Shown piece after piece: positions 17,302-23,807 of a stretch of DNA of 50,243 bases; within the stretch, counting starts at the first letter, position 1, and every line of letters begins with the position of its first letter. Below the pieces are notes generated by a model, which made no database searches, was not told the DNA's origin, and saw only the letters and a list, made by a program, of their open reading frames with translations. The stretch comes from Thermoanaerobacterales bacterium (GTDB lineage: Bacteria > Bacillota > Desulfotomaculia > Desulfotomaculales > JASEER01), in contig JASEER010000016.1 in assembly GCA_030019475.1 (NCBI GenBank), forward strand, positions 1 to 50,243, written 5' to 3'. The position numbers were made by a program, and so were the translations under genes.

Positions 17302-17451
17302 TCACGGGCAGTCCTCATCCTCCGCCGCCATTTCTGCCATTTGACCTTTTTGACGATCCCTGTTCAGTTGTTTCTCGATCCTGTAAACAATCTCAAGTAT
17401 GCGCCACACCATATAGGACATAAGAATCAGAGTTATCAAGCTAAGTCCCAT
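17302..17451 (-). CDS. small membrane protein, 49 aa, unknown
   Basis: A short gene read from the ATG at 17451 to the TGA at 17302. The product has one N-terminal membrane segment (MGLSLITLILMSYMVW), then an amphipathic, charged tail (EIVYRIEKQLNRDRQKGQ) and an acidic end EDEDCP. The ATG overlaps the last codons of the upstream 165-residue membrane protein gene by 11 bases, which favours translational coupling. This strict overlap and the protein-like composition argue that it is real, but no family is known to me. Confidence 0.55.
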   Translation of the reverse strand: MGLSLITLILMSYMVWRILEIVYRIEKQLNRDRQKGQMAEMAAEDEDCP

Positions 17452-17938
17452 CCAGAAATCGATTAAGCTCACGGATAATCCTCCTGTACACGTTCTTATG
17501 AACTATTCCAAGTAAAGAATCATAGTGATCAATTAGCCGATAACCGTCTGCTGATAACAAAATACACAGAAGTGAGGACACCAACCCCGTAAGCCACGTT
17601 ATTGCGACGGTCATTACGAAGGCTGCCAACCAAAGTACGTAGTGCTCAAAGCGGAAATAAGCGTAGCCCGCGGCAACTACCGCAAATAGAAACGCTGCCC
17701 AGCGGGTGATAGTCTCGCCTATCAATAATCCTTGTCGAACGGTAAGTGATTTACCGTGTCGTCTGATTCCAATGGCCCTGATCGCCGGGTATAGTACGAT
17801 CGGGAATGCGAGTAAGTCTACGAACCAAGGAAAAACACTCAGTGTACGCTGTGAAGGGCTAATGATGTTTCCTATCACAAACAGGATCATCAGTAAAACA
17901 GCTAGAAGAGACCCGTATTTTGCCTCGTCGGTTATCAT
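17441..17938 (-). CDS. four-span membrane protein, unknown
   Basis: A 165-residue protein with about four hydrophobic segments (roughly residues 8-27, 36-56, 79-96 and 100-130) and a hydrophilic C-terminal tail rich in Arg and Asn. I recognise no family. Codon usage is less GC-rich than that of the flanking housekeeping genes (for example AT-rich third positions), which suggests acquired DNA. The ATG at 17938 overlaps the stop of a possible 19-codon peptide by one base. The stop overlaps the start of the 49-residue membrane protein. The setting is a string of very small membrane and lipid-anchored proteins. Confidence 0.7.
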   Translation of the reverse strand: MITDEAKYGSLLAVLLMILFVIGNIISPSQRTLSVFPWFVDLLAFPIVLYPAIRAIGIRRHGKSLTVRQGLLIGETITRWAAFLFAVVAAGYAYFRFEHYVLWLAAFVMTVAITWLTGLVSSLLCILLSADGYRLIDHYDSLLGIVHKNVYRRIIRELNRFLDGT

Positions 17939-17997
17939 CAGTCATCCATCCGCATCAAAGAGTAATCTCTTTCTACTGGCCAACAGCCGAGGTTCAC
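17938..17997 (-). CDS. possible 19-aa coupled peptide
   Basis: A GTG at 17997 with GGGGGA seven bases upstream opens 19 codons that end in TGA, overlapping the next gene's ATG by one base (TGATG). The peptide begins MNLGCWPVERDYS. The ribosome site and the coupling geometry are good, but so short a frame can occur by chance. Confidence 0.3.
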   Translation of the reverse strand: MNLGCWPVERDYSLMRMDD

Positions 17998-18009
17998 CCG
18001 GGCATCCCC

Positions 18010-18144
18010 CTATCTGTTGGTTACAGGATACCATTGAGCGGTATTTGCCATAATGCGATGACCTTCGACAGGGCTTTTTTCGACGCATCCCAGGGTAACT
18101 AGTACAAATACCACAAGTGCCAGGGCTTTTAAACTTCTTTGCAA
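18010..18144 (-). CDS. small lipoprotein, 44 aa
   Basis: From TTG at 18144 (GGGGAG nine bases upstream) to TAG at 18010. The product starts MQRSLKALALVV, continues with a hydrophobic stretch and ends the signal with lipobox LVTLGC, leaving a mature lipid-anchored peptide of only 25 residues. The signal peptide has the full positive-hydrophobic-lipobox layout, which is unlikely by chance. It lies directly after the hairpin at 18159-18206, so its expression would depend on read-through of that hairpin. Small lipoproteins of this size are often toxin-antidote or entry-exclusion type products in plasmids, but nothing here shows such a role. Confidence 0.55.
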   Translation of the reverse strand: MQRSLKALALVVFVLVTLGCVEKSPVEGHRIMANTAQWYPVTNR

Positions 18145-18158
18145 CGTTCTCAGCTCCC

Positions 18159-18206
18159 CAAAATAAGGGACTTGGACTACTTCAGGCCTACCTGAAGCAG
18201 TCCAAG
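18159..18206 (-). terminator. 16-bp hairpin with U-rich tail, probable attenuator
   Basis: On the minus strand CTTGGACTGCTTCAGG and CCTGAAGTAGTCCAAG form a 16-bp stem with one G-U pair and a TAGG loop, followed by TCCCTTATTTT. It lies between an 8-codon leader frame and the small lipoprotein gene. The distal arm's TGAAGTAG can also pair with CTGCTTCA inside the leader frame, which would break the hairpin. This is the layout of a leader-peptide attenuator. Confidence 0.6.
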
Positions 18207-18226
18207 GTTCCCCTTTAGTGGTTACG

Positions 18227-18253
18227 CTAATAGGTGATGTGAAGCAGCCACAT
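18227..18253 (-). CDS. 8-codon leader peptide frame (MWLLHITY)
   Basis: ATG at 18253 is preceded by AAAGGAGGTG, the strongest ribosome binding site in the neighbourhood, and the frame stops after eight codons: MWLLHITY. The Leu-Leu-His codons are the sequence that can pair with the distal arm of the downstream hairpin. A leader peptide whose translation decides whether the hairpin forms is the simplest reading. Confidence 0.5.
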   Translation of the reverse strand: MWLLHITY

Positions 18254-18445
18254 TCTCACACCTCCTTTCCGGCTTCACTATACATGACGCAGGAAGGGGG
18301 GGCGTTGGATCAATAAATGTTGCGACACTTTCCGACAAAGAATGACCGGCGAGAACTTGTTTCCGGTCCGCCGATTCCCACCCAAGATGAGGGACTCATT
18401 GCTTTCACGACCCCGGCGCCGGCCTTTGCGGCACGGAATTTATCC

Positions 18446-18474
18446 TTGACATTTTCTATATACAGCTTTACTTT
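18446..18474 (+). promoter_or_regulatory. sigma-A promoter of the padR operon, with AGCTA repeats
   Basis: Consensus TTGACA at 18446-18451 is followed after 17 bases by TACTTT at 18469-18474. Directly downstream (18476-18491) AGCTA occurs three times, including the 8-base palindrome AGCTAGCT. These repeats overlap the expected start of transcription and are a plausible site for autorepression by the PadR protein. Confidence 0.65.
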
Positions 18475-18519
18475 ATAGCTAGCTAAGCTAGGTACCATTG
18501 CAAGGGGGAAAAGACAGTA

Positions 18520-18873
18520 ATGAGCAAGCAATCCGGCCCGAGAGTGAAGGCGGGCTACGTGGATACCATCGTCCTGGGCCTCCTGGCCCGCGAACCGATG
18601 TACGGCTATCAGATCTGCCGGGAAATCGAGTGCCTGACGGAGGGCCGCATGGAATTCAAGGACGGCACGCTGTATCCTTCCCTGCGTCGCATGGAGAAGG
18701 CGGGTTTGATCGAGGGTTACTGGGAGGAGCCCGAGGTCTGCGGCCGTCCCCGCCGCAGGTACTACCGCCTGACCAAGGCGGGGCGGGAGGCATTCCGGGA
18801 ACGGACGGCCGAGTGGCGCGAGTTCCGCCGTTTGTTGGACCGTCTCCTGGGAGAACAGCCGTGCTTCGTTTAG
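18520..18873 (+). CDS. PadR family transcriptional regulator
   Basis: A 117-residue winged-helix protein of the PadR family. It has the expected GYVDTIVLGLLAREPMYGYQ opening, the DGTLYPSLRRMEKAGLI recognition region and RRYYRLTKAG of the wing, with a short C-terminal dimerisation helix. PadR proteins usually repress their own operon and a neighbouring transport or stress gene. The ATG at 18520 follows GGGGG at long spacing. The stop overlaps the next gene by 13 bases. It is the first gene of the only operon on the plus strand, against the direction of replication. Confidence 0.93.
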   Translation: MSKQSGPRVKAGYVDTIVLGLLAREPMYGYQICREIECLTEGRMEFKDGTLYPSLRRMEKAGLIEGYWEEPEVCGRPRRRYYRLTKAGREAFRERTAEWREFRRLLDRLLGEQPCFV

Positions 18874-19322
18874 GTTGGATACAGACTTGTGTCTTCCTGC
18901 TGGTCGTCGGCATCCTGGTCCCGGCCCTCTCCGGCTGCACGCAGGAGCGGGGCTGGAAAGCTCTGACCGGCCGGGGGCAGTACTGGGACGCCGTGGTGCT
19001 GGTGGAGATGGGGCAGGGAATGATTTATAAGCAAACGACCCTGTACCGCACGGGAACCGGCAGGGCGGGCGGACCGGTCATCGTTGAGACCAACGTACCC
19101 CTGCTGGGGCAAAGCCGGTTCTGGTCCAGTGATGAGCACGGTAAGCGGGTCGCCACCGGATGCGGCGGCGGGTCCTGGCATCTTCCATGGTGGGACACCG
19201 ACCGTACTCTGCGTTCGGGTGAAGTAACGATAACCTGGTTGGAGCAAGGCGTTTCCCACACCGAGACGATCAAGGTCACCGACGGACGGGGCGGCAACAA
19301 CCCGGCGAAGGGCGGTGACTAG
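18861..19322 (+). CDS. putative lipoprotein in PadR operon
   Basis: A 153-residue protein with a signal peptide whose hydrophobic core (CVFLLVVGILVPAL) ends in lipobox ALSGC, giving lipidation at C26. The start is GTG at 18861, with GGGAGA six bases before it. It lies inside the last codons of padR (13-base overlap), which indicates coupling. The mature part contains a repeated beta-like pattern and a TGCGGGSW stretch. I recognise no domain. A longer upstream frame is padR read out of frame and is rejected. It is likely an extracytoplasmic partner of the membrane protein encoded next. Confidence 0.75.
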   Translation: MLRLGWIQTCVFLLVVGILVPALSGCTQERGWKALTGRGQYWDAVVLVEMGQGMIYKQTTLYRTGTGRAGGPVIVETNVPLLGQSRFWSSDEHGKRVATGCGGGSWHLPWWDTDRTLRSGEVTITWLEQGVSHTETIKVTDGRGGNNPAKGGD

Positions 19323-19325
19323 GGC

Positions 19326-20456
19326 GTGCTGATCCAACAGTACCTCGACCGGCTTTTTCTTGAACTGCGCCTGCCCGAGGAGGAGGCGCGGGTGCTGCGG
19401 GAGGAGATGGAGGCCCACCTGCGCCGGCGGGCGCAGGACTACGTGCTCAAAGGGCATTCCGAAGAGGATGCCGCCCGGCTGGCTGTCGCCGGTTTCGGGC
19501 GCCCGGCCGCCGTGGGGAGCCGGATCATGCGCGCCACCCCGGCCGACCGCTGGGCTCTCCTGCGCCACCGGCTCGGGGATGCTATCACGGTCCTGGCCCT
19601 GCCGGCCGCCGTCGGCCTGGCTTATTATCTGCCGACCCTGACGTGGGATCCGCGCGACTTTCCGGGACCATTCACTCACGGACTGACGATGATGCTGGCC
19701 TCCGGGCTGGCCCTGGCCGGCACCCTGGCCCTGTATCTGCCCGGGTGGCACCGCCGGCGCCGCAGGGGGCTCGTCCCGGCCTTCAACCCGCCGGCGCTGG
19801 TCTATTTGCTGGCGGCCGTCTTGATGGCTCCCCGAGGGTTGGCTTTCTATGTGCCGGCAGTGGCCGACATGTACTCCTGGCTGCCGGCGGACCTGCACAT
19901 CATCTCCCTGCACGTAGCCCATTCCCCCGTCCCCGGCATCCTGCTCGGCGTGGCCATAGGAGAAGCGGTTAGGTTTAAACAGCACCCGGGGACCGCCTCC
20001 CAACGGGAGGGAGAAACCGTCCGTCAGTGGCACCAATGCCTCTGGTACCTTGCCGGCGTCTTATTGTTCTGGCTTTTCGTTTTCGCTTTCTACCGTTACG
20101 GTCCCGTGCTCAAAGCCTGCGCGGGCAGTTTTAGCCGGGAGTTGCTCCTCGAACCGGTGGGGTCCATTCTGATGCTCTGCGCCGCGGTGTCCCTCGGAAT
20201 CCCGCGCCTGGCGGGCGCCTTTCGCCACCGGCGGGCGACCGTCTTCGACCGGACGAAGTTCTTGTTTTTCCTCATCCCCGGACTGCTCATCCTCTTCAGT
20301 TATGCCCTTTACTTCTGGGTTCCCATCTACGCCGTGAAGCAGGCTTTCGGCGTGCTTTTCGCCTACTTCGCCCTGCACCGGTGGACCGTTCTCGGAGCGC
20401 CGATGATCGGCCTCGGCCTGTGGATGTCGGTCCGTACTACGGGCGACGCCTACTAG
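19326..20456 (+). CDS. membrane protein with N-terminal HAAS/permease-prefix-like domain
   Basis: A 376-residue protein. The first 75 residues are a soluble helical domain with LPEEEARVLREEMEAHL and GHSEEDAARLAVAGFGRP, which resembles the HAAS or permease-prefix domain commonly encoded after padR genes. About eight membrane segments follow (for example near 88-108, 120-140, 158-178, 245-265, 282-300 and 318-340). GTG at 19326 starts four bases after the lipoprotein stop. PadR next to a HAAS-type membrane protein is a recurrent Firmicutes pairing, often controlling antibiotic or envelope stress responses. The function of this member is unknown. Confidence 0.75.
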   Translation: MLIQQYLDRLFLELRLPEEEARVLREEMEAHLRRRAQDYVLKGHSEEDAARLAVAGFGRPAAVGSRIMRATPADRWALLRHRLGDAITVLALPAAVGLAYYLPTLTWDPRDFPGPFTHGLTMMLASGLALAGTLALYLPGWHRRRRRGLVPAFNPPALVYLLAAVLMAPRGLAFYVPAVADMYSWLPADLHIISLHVAHSPVPGILLGVAIGEAVRFKQHPGTASQREGETVRQWHQCLWYLAGVLLFWLFVFAFYRYGPVLKACAGSFSRELLLEPVGSILMLCAAVSLGIPRLAGAFRHRRATVFDRTKFLFFLIPGLLILFSYALYFWVPIYAVKQAFGVLFAYFALHRWTVLGAPMIGLGLWMSVRTTGDAY

Positions 20457-20680
20457 GCAAGCACCTCCCGCGCGACCTGCAGGGCGTAGTCGATATCCTC
20501 CCGCTTGACGTCCTTGTGGGTCACGAAGCGCACCAGCCGCGGGCCGAAGGCCACGGCCCGCACCTCCAGTTCCTTGACGGCGCGAAAGTGTTTCACACTG
20601 TAGGCAAGGTCAGCTGTCCCTTCGCCGAAATCCGCATCTCCGTTGCCACAACAGCCACCTGCCATCTTTGCTAAGTCCAT
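20453..20680 (-). pseudogene. C-terminal remnant of a threonine aldolase-type PLP enzyme
   Basis: The last 40 or so residues of this 75-codon frame, VRAVAFGPRLVRFVTHKDV and then REDIDYALQVAREVL, match the C-terminus of low-specificity L-threonine aldolases. That enzyme is normally about 340 residues and carries its PLP lysine far upstream. The first 35 residues (MAGGCCGNG and following) are unrelated to the enzyme. No aldolase sequence is visible to the right, where the SRP RNA terminator lies. I read this as a truncated relic, left when DNA next to the SRP RNA was replaced. Its end overlaps the end of the plus-strand operon by four bases. Confidence 0.65.
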
Positions 20681-20736
20681 TCTATCCTACCTACCTGGCA
20701 TAATCGAATGGCAACCAAAAGGGGGTGTCTAAGGGC

Positions 20737-20775
20737 AAAATAAAACGGGACAGGACCTTTGAACAGTCCTGTCCC
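20737..20775 (-). terminator. intrinsic terminator of the SRP RNA gene
   Basis: GGGACAGGAC and GTCCTGTCCC form a 10-bp stem with a 9-base loop, followed on the minus strand by GTTTTATTTT. It lies 12 bases after the 3' end of the SRP RNA. Confidence 0.9.
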
Positions 20776-20786
20776 CTTCAAACTCG

Positions 20787-21055
20787 GCCGTGCACCCGCC
20801 TCTGGAAGACGGCTTCCGGGCGTTACCGGCTGCAGGTGGCTCGGGCCAGGTGACCTCGCGGCACCCGGAGTGGTTCCCTTAGTGCTGCTTCCGTCAGGAC
20901 CTGACACGGTTCGGGAAGCTCCGTCGCGCGAGACCCAACCGTCAACACCCCTTACAGCGGTCAGACCCCACAAGCCGCAGCCGCGGGCGGGAATTCGACC
21001 CCGCTGTAGCGGATTGCGGGTTACAGGGTGCCGCTACCCCCCCGTCTAGCACGGC
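20787..21055 (-). ncRNA. ffs: large bacterial signal recognition particle RNA (4.5S/scRNA)
   Basis: The minus strand carries the helix 8 core of SRP RNA, GTGTCAGGTCC then GGAAGCAGCACTAAGG, with a UGAC tetraloop of the URRC type in place of the more usual GGAA. The ends pair: GCCGTGC at the 5' end with GCACGGC at the 3' end, giving about 269 nt, the size of the large Gram-positive form with an Alu domain. It scaffolds Ffh for cotranslational membrane targeting. A strong terminator follows. In related genomes this RNA lies next to dnaX; here about 9.5 kb of accessory genes separate them. Confidence 0.95.
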
Positions 21056-21139
21056 CAAACTTAAGACAAATCAACGTGAGAAGCTTCGGGTGGCGTTGAC
21101 CCTGTCCCACATCCAACCTCTCACGTCGCCCTTCTCATA

Positions 21140-21229
21140 TGGCGGAGAGAGTGGGATTCGAACCCACGAGGCGGTTACCCGCCCACACGCTCTCCAGGCG
21201 TGCGCCTTCATCCGCTCGGCCATCTCTCC
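21140..21229 (-). tRNA. tRNA-Ser(GGA)
   Basis: A 90-nt class II tRNA with acceptor GGAGAGA/TCTCTCC, discriminator G, encoded CCA, a long variable arm and anticodon loop CTGGAGA (anticodon GGA, reading UCU and UCC). The same strand continues into the SRP RNA after 84 bases. Confidence 0.96.
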
Positions 21230-21251
21230 GTGTGCCCGGTCAGACTATTTA

Positions 21252-21280
21252 ATTATAGCGTGATTACCGCCCGAGTTCAA
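21252..21280 (-). promoter_or_regulatory. strong promoter of tRNA-Ser(GGA) and possibly SRP RNA
   Basis: TTGAAC (21280-21275) is followed after 17 bases by a perfect TATAAT (21257-21252), about 20 bases before the tRNA 5' end. No equally good promoter is seen between the tRNA and the SRP RNA, so both may be read from here. Confidence 0.8.
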
Positions 21281-21321
21281 GCGGTCTCGGTCCGCGGGAG
21301 GTGTTCAACCCCCGGGAGTGC

Positions 21322-21353
21322 AGAAAGGGGTTCCGCGGCCTGCGCGGAACCCC
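21322..21353 (-). terminator. intrinsic terminator of the multicopper oxidase gene
   Basis: An 11-bp stem, GGGGTTCCGCG and CGCGGAACCCC with a 5-base loop, is followed on the minus strand by TTTCTG. It begins 16 bases after the oxidase stop codon. Confidence 0.75.
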
Positions 21354-21368
21354 CGGGATTCCCGATGT

Positions 21369-22937
21369 CTACCTTACCACTTCGTACGGCCGCATCATCT
21401 CGTGGTCCTCGTGCTCCAGGATGTGGCAGTGCCACACGTATTTACCGGTAAAGTCGCCGAAGCGGGCGATGATCCGGGTCGCCTCGCCCGGATGGACCAG
21501 CACCGTGTCCTTCCAACCTTTTTCGCCGGCGTCCGGCCGTGCTACTGAACCGGCATGGCGGATCTCGCCCGTCGCCCGGTAAGCGTTAACGTCAAACGGC
21601 TGCCGGTCAAGGACCTGGAACCGGACCAGATGCAGGTGGATCGGGTGGGTATCCGGCGTCGTATTGATCAGGCGCCAGATCTCGACGGTCCCTAACTGCG
21701 GCCGCTCAGTGATCGGGTCGGACCACCTCTTGTTGTCAAGCATCAGCATCAAGCGGCCGAAGCGGTCCGTATCCTCGACAAGGGCGAGGTTCCTGATGTT
21801 TAGCGCCGCCTCTTCCGGCAGGGGGATCACCGGCACAAGCCGCGAGGGCAGCGAACTCGTGTCCGGGCCGGCCAGCGGGATGGTCACTCTGAACTGCATG
21901 ATCTGGTCTGTGGTGCCCTCCTTAACCGGATCACCGTTGGGGAACGGGGTCGGCGCGTCGTTCAACAGGGTAATGGTCTCGTTGCCGAAGTCTGAGAAGT
22001 CGACGATGACGTCCAGACGCTCCCCGGGGCCGAAGAGGAGTTCTTCACGCGGCACCGGCTCGTCCAGGAACCCCTGGTCCGTCCCGATCTGGTAGAAGGG
22101 CTGACCCGAGGAAAGCCTCATCCGGTAGAACCGGGAGTTGGACCCGTTCAAGAAACGGAGGCGGTATTTCCGCGGTTCCACCTCGAGGTACGGCCAGACC
22201 TTGCCGTTGACGACAATGGTGTCCCCGAAAAACTCGGGAACGATGGACGGGTCCGGCAGGCGGGCGCCCGGCGGGGCGTCTTCGGGCCGCGCGGGATAGA
22301 ACAGCGAGCCGTCGCGCTGGAACGACCGGTCCTGGATGACGAGAGGGACCTCGTGGGGCCCGTGGGGCAGGTTCAGCCGGTCTTCGTAGGCGTCGCGGAC
22401 GATGTAGAAGCCGGCCAATCCCGCGTAAACGTTCAGGCGCGTGATGCCCAGCGCATGGTCGTGATACCACAGGGTGGTCGCCGGCTGGATGTTCGGGTAG
22501 ACGTAGGTTATATTCTTGAAGTACGGGCCTGTGACCAGAAATCTGTTGGTGAACCAGGCCTCGGGGTGGCCGTCGTACCTGGCCGGAACATTACCCCCGT
22601 GCAGGTGCACGACGGTGCGCACGCGGGGGTTGGGCGGCTCCGCCCCGTGGATGGTTCTATCGACCGGGAGCAGGTGCCGGAAGATGGGAAGCCTGTTGAT
22701 CCACTTGACCTTGATGATCTCGTTCGTCCGGACCTCGAACGTCGGGCCGGGGTACATCCCTTCATAACCCCAGACCGTGGTCGGCGGGGTGTCCCGGTGG
22801 AGCTTCTGCCGGACCTGCCTCATCTTTACCGTGTAGTGTTTGATGCCGAATAAGCGGTGTCTGGGCCGCAAGACGGGGGGAATGGGCAAGGGGTCAACAT
22901 ATTTTGGGATAGACGTAGGGTCAAGCCGTTCCTTCAC
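21369..22937 (-). CDS. CotA-like multicopper oxidase (laccase/bilirubin oxidase type)
   Basis: A 522-residue three-cupredoxin oxidase. All four copper-binding motifs are intact: HLHGG at 111-115, WYHDHA at 157-162, HPIHLH at 431-436, and HCHILEHEDHEMM from 503 with the T1 cysteine C504 and a methionine ligand. There is no signal peptide, as in the Bacillus spore-coat laccase CotA, so it is probably deposited in the spore coat and not exported. GTG at 22937 is set by AGGAGG seven bases upstream. It is monocistronic, with its own terminator. A copper- and oxygen-dependent enzyme is unexpected in a strict anaerobe, so a role in the resting spore is the most likely explanation. Confidence 0.9.
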   Translation of the reverse strand: MKERLDPTSIPKYVDPLPIPPVLRPRHRLFGIKHYTVKMRQVRQKLHRDTPPTTVWGYEGMYPGPTFEVRTNEIIKVKWINRLPIFRHLLPVDRTIHGAEPPNPRVRTVVHLHGGNVPARYDGHPEAWFTNRFLVTGPYFKNITYVYPNIQPATTLWYHDHALGITRLNVYAGLAGFYIVRDAYEDRLNLPHGPHEVPLVIQDRSFQRDGSLFYPARPEDAPPGARLPDPSIVPEFFGDTIVVNGKVWPYLEVEPRKYRLRFLNGSNSRFYRMRLSSGQPFYQIGTDQGFLDEPVPREELLFGPGERLDVIVDFSDFGNETITLLNDAPTPFPNGDPVKEGTTDQIMQFRVTIPLAGPDTSSLPSRLVPVIPLPEEAALNIRNLALVEDTDRFGRLMLMLDNKRWSDPITERPQLGTVEIWRLINTTPDTHPIHLHLVRFQVLDRQPFDVNAYRATGEIRHAGSVARPDAGEKGWKDTVLVHPGEATRIIARFGDFTGKYVWHCHILEHEDHEMMRPYEVVR

Positions 22938-23118
22938 CAGTTTACCTCCTTTCTACCTTGTTTGCCATAATATGCTAACCCCATGAATAGCGTAACCTGT
23001 CCGCCCCCGGGCCGCGATTAGGATAAGACAGAGGGGTTCTGCGCCAGGTCAGAACCCCCTTCCACGCTTCAGCCCAGGCGGCCTTTAACGGCCGGCGTCC
23101 GGCCCCAATGTTGCCGCT
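22938..23118. other. intergenic region with hairpin at 23033-23058
   Basis: A 9-bp stem (GGGGTTCTG/CAGAACCCC) followed by a weak T-rich stretch may terminate the broken reductase gene to the right. Nearer the oxidase, TATTAT with TTACGC 17 bases upstream is a weak promoter candidate for it. Confidence 0.45.
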
Positions 23119-23592
23119 CTAAGACTCCTTTTTCGGTTCGGACGGACCCAGGCGGGCCCCTGCATCCCTAAGCATCTGCCGGATCGGCAGGCTGTACGGA
23201 CACTTGCTCTCGCATTCGCCGCAGTCAATGCAGTCCCCTATTTTGGACTTCAAGGCCCGGTACCGCTCCCTGGCCCAGGCCTTAAGGTCATAGCGCGTGT
23301 AATAGCCGTCAAGAAGGAACACCATCGGGATATCGATCCCCTGCGGGCAGGGCTGGCAGTATTCGCAGCGGCGGCAGAATTGGGCCCCCAGCTGCGCTGC
23401 TTCCTCTTCCAACACTTCCCGCTCCGAAGGCGACAGCGGCCGCCTCTCGCTTCCGCTACGGGCGTTCTCGTCGATCTGTTGCACATCGTCCATTCCCGGA
23501 ATCACCGTGCTCACCGGGTGCTCCAGCACAAAACGCAGGGCCGGGCCCGCCCTTCTCAGCGCGCCCCCCGCCAGGGGCTTCATGATGGGTAA
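23119..23592 (-). pseudogene. C-terminal fragment of a ferredoxin-containing aldo/keto reductase
   Basis: From PIMKPLAGGAL onward the translation matches the last third of the aldo/keto reductases that end in a ferredoxin-like domain: LRFVLEHPVSTVIPGMDD, then FCRRCEYCQPCPQGIDIP and DCIDCGECESKCPYSLPI, with both cysteine sets intact. The first 200 or so residues of the TIM barrel, including the catalytic Tyr and Lys, are missing. Sequence immediately before the fragment belongs to a different, frameshifted gene. An internal ATG at 23583 could still produce a 154-residue iron-sulfur protein, but the enzyme is broken. Confidence 0.8.
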
Positions 23593-23599
23593 CCCCGTT

Positions 23600-23772
23600 C
23601 CTCCAAGGAGGCGCCGGCCCGGGAGCCGAACAGCGACCCTCGCCTCGTGGCCACGCAGGCCTTCAAGCACGATGCGGCGTACTTCCTGCAGGTCCCTGTC
23701 TATAAGTTGCTCACCGGGTGCCGGCGGCCATCCCCCCTTCCCCTCCTCGAGACGGTCCTTTCCCCCTAGCAT
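23600..23772 (-). pseudogene. remnant of a nucleotidyltransferase (MNT-type) gene
   Basis: The frame reads DLQEVRRIVLEGLRGHEARV and, after a one-base shift, LFGSRAGAS. Together these give the helix and the GSRA motif of small nucleotidyltransferases of the MNT/KNTase type, which usually continue GDARPDSDID. The sequence breaks off before the catalytic aspartates and joins directly to the aldo/keto reductase fragment. This is therefore a frameshifted, truncated relic fused by deletion to another broken gene. MNT proteins are commonly the antitoxin half of HEPN/MNT pairs, but no HEPN partner is visible. Confidence 0.6.
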
Positions 23773-23807
23773 ATGACCGTCCGTATTCCCCCGGTAACGG
23801 CTTCTCG

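Noticed and set aside
18310-18531. 73-codon minus-strand frame over the padR promoter
   Set aside because: It overlaps the consensus promoter and operator-like repeats and has no ribosome site or family similarity.
19643-19972. 109-codon frame inside the HAAS-type membrane protein gene
   Set aside because: The composition is Arg/Pro rich and out of frame with a clear membrane protein with coherent spans.
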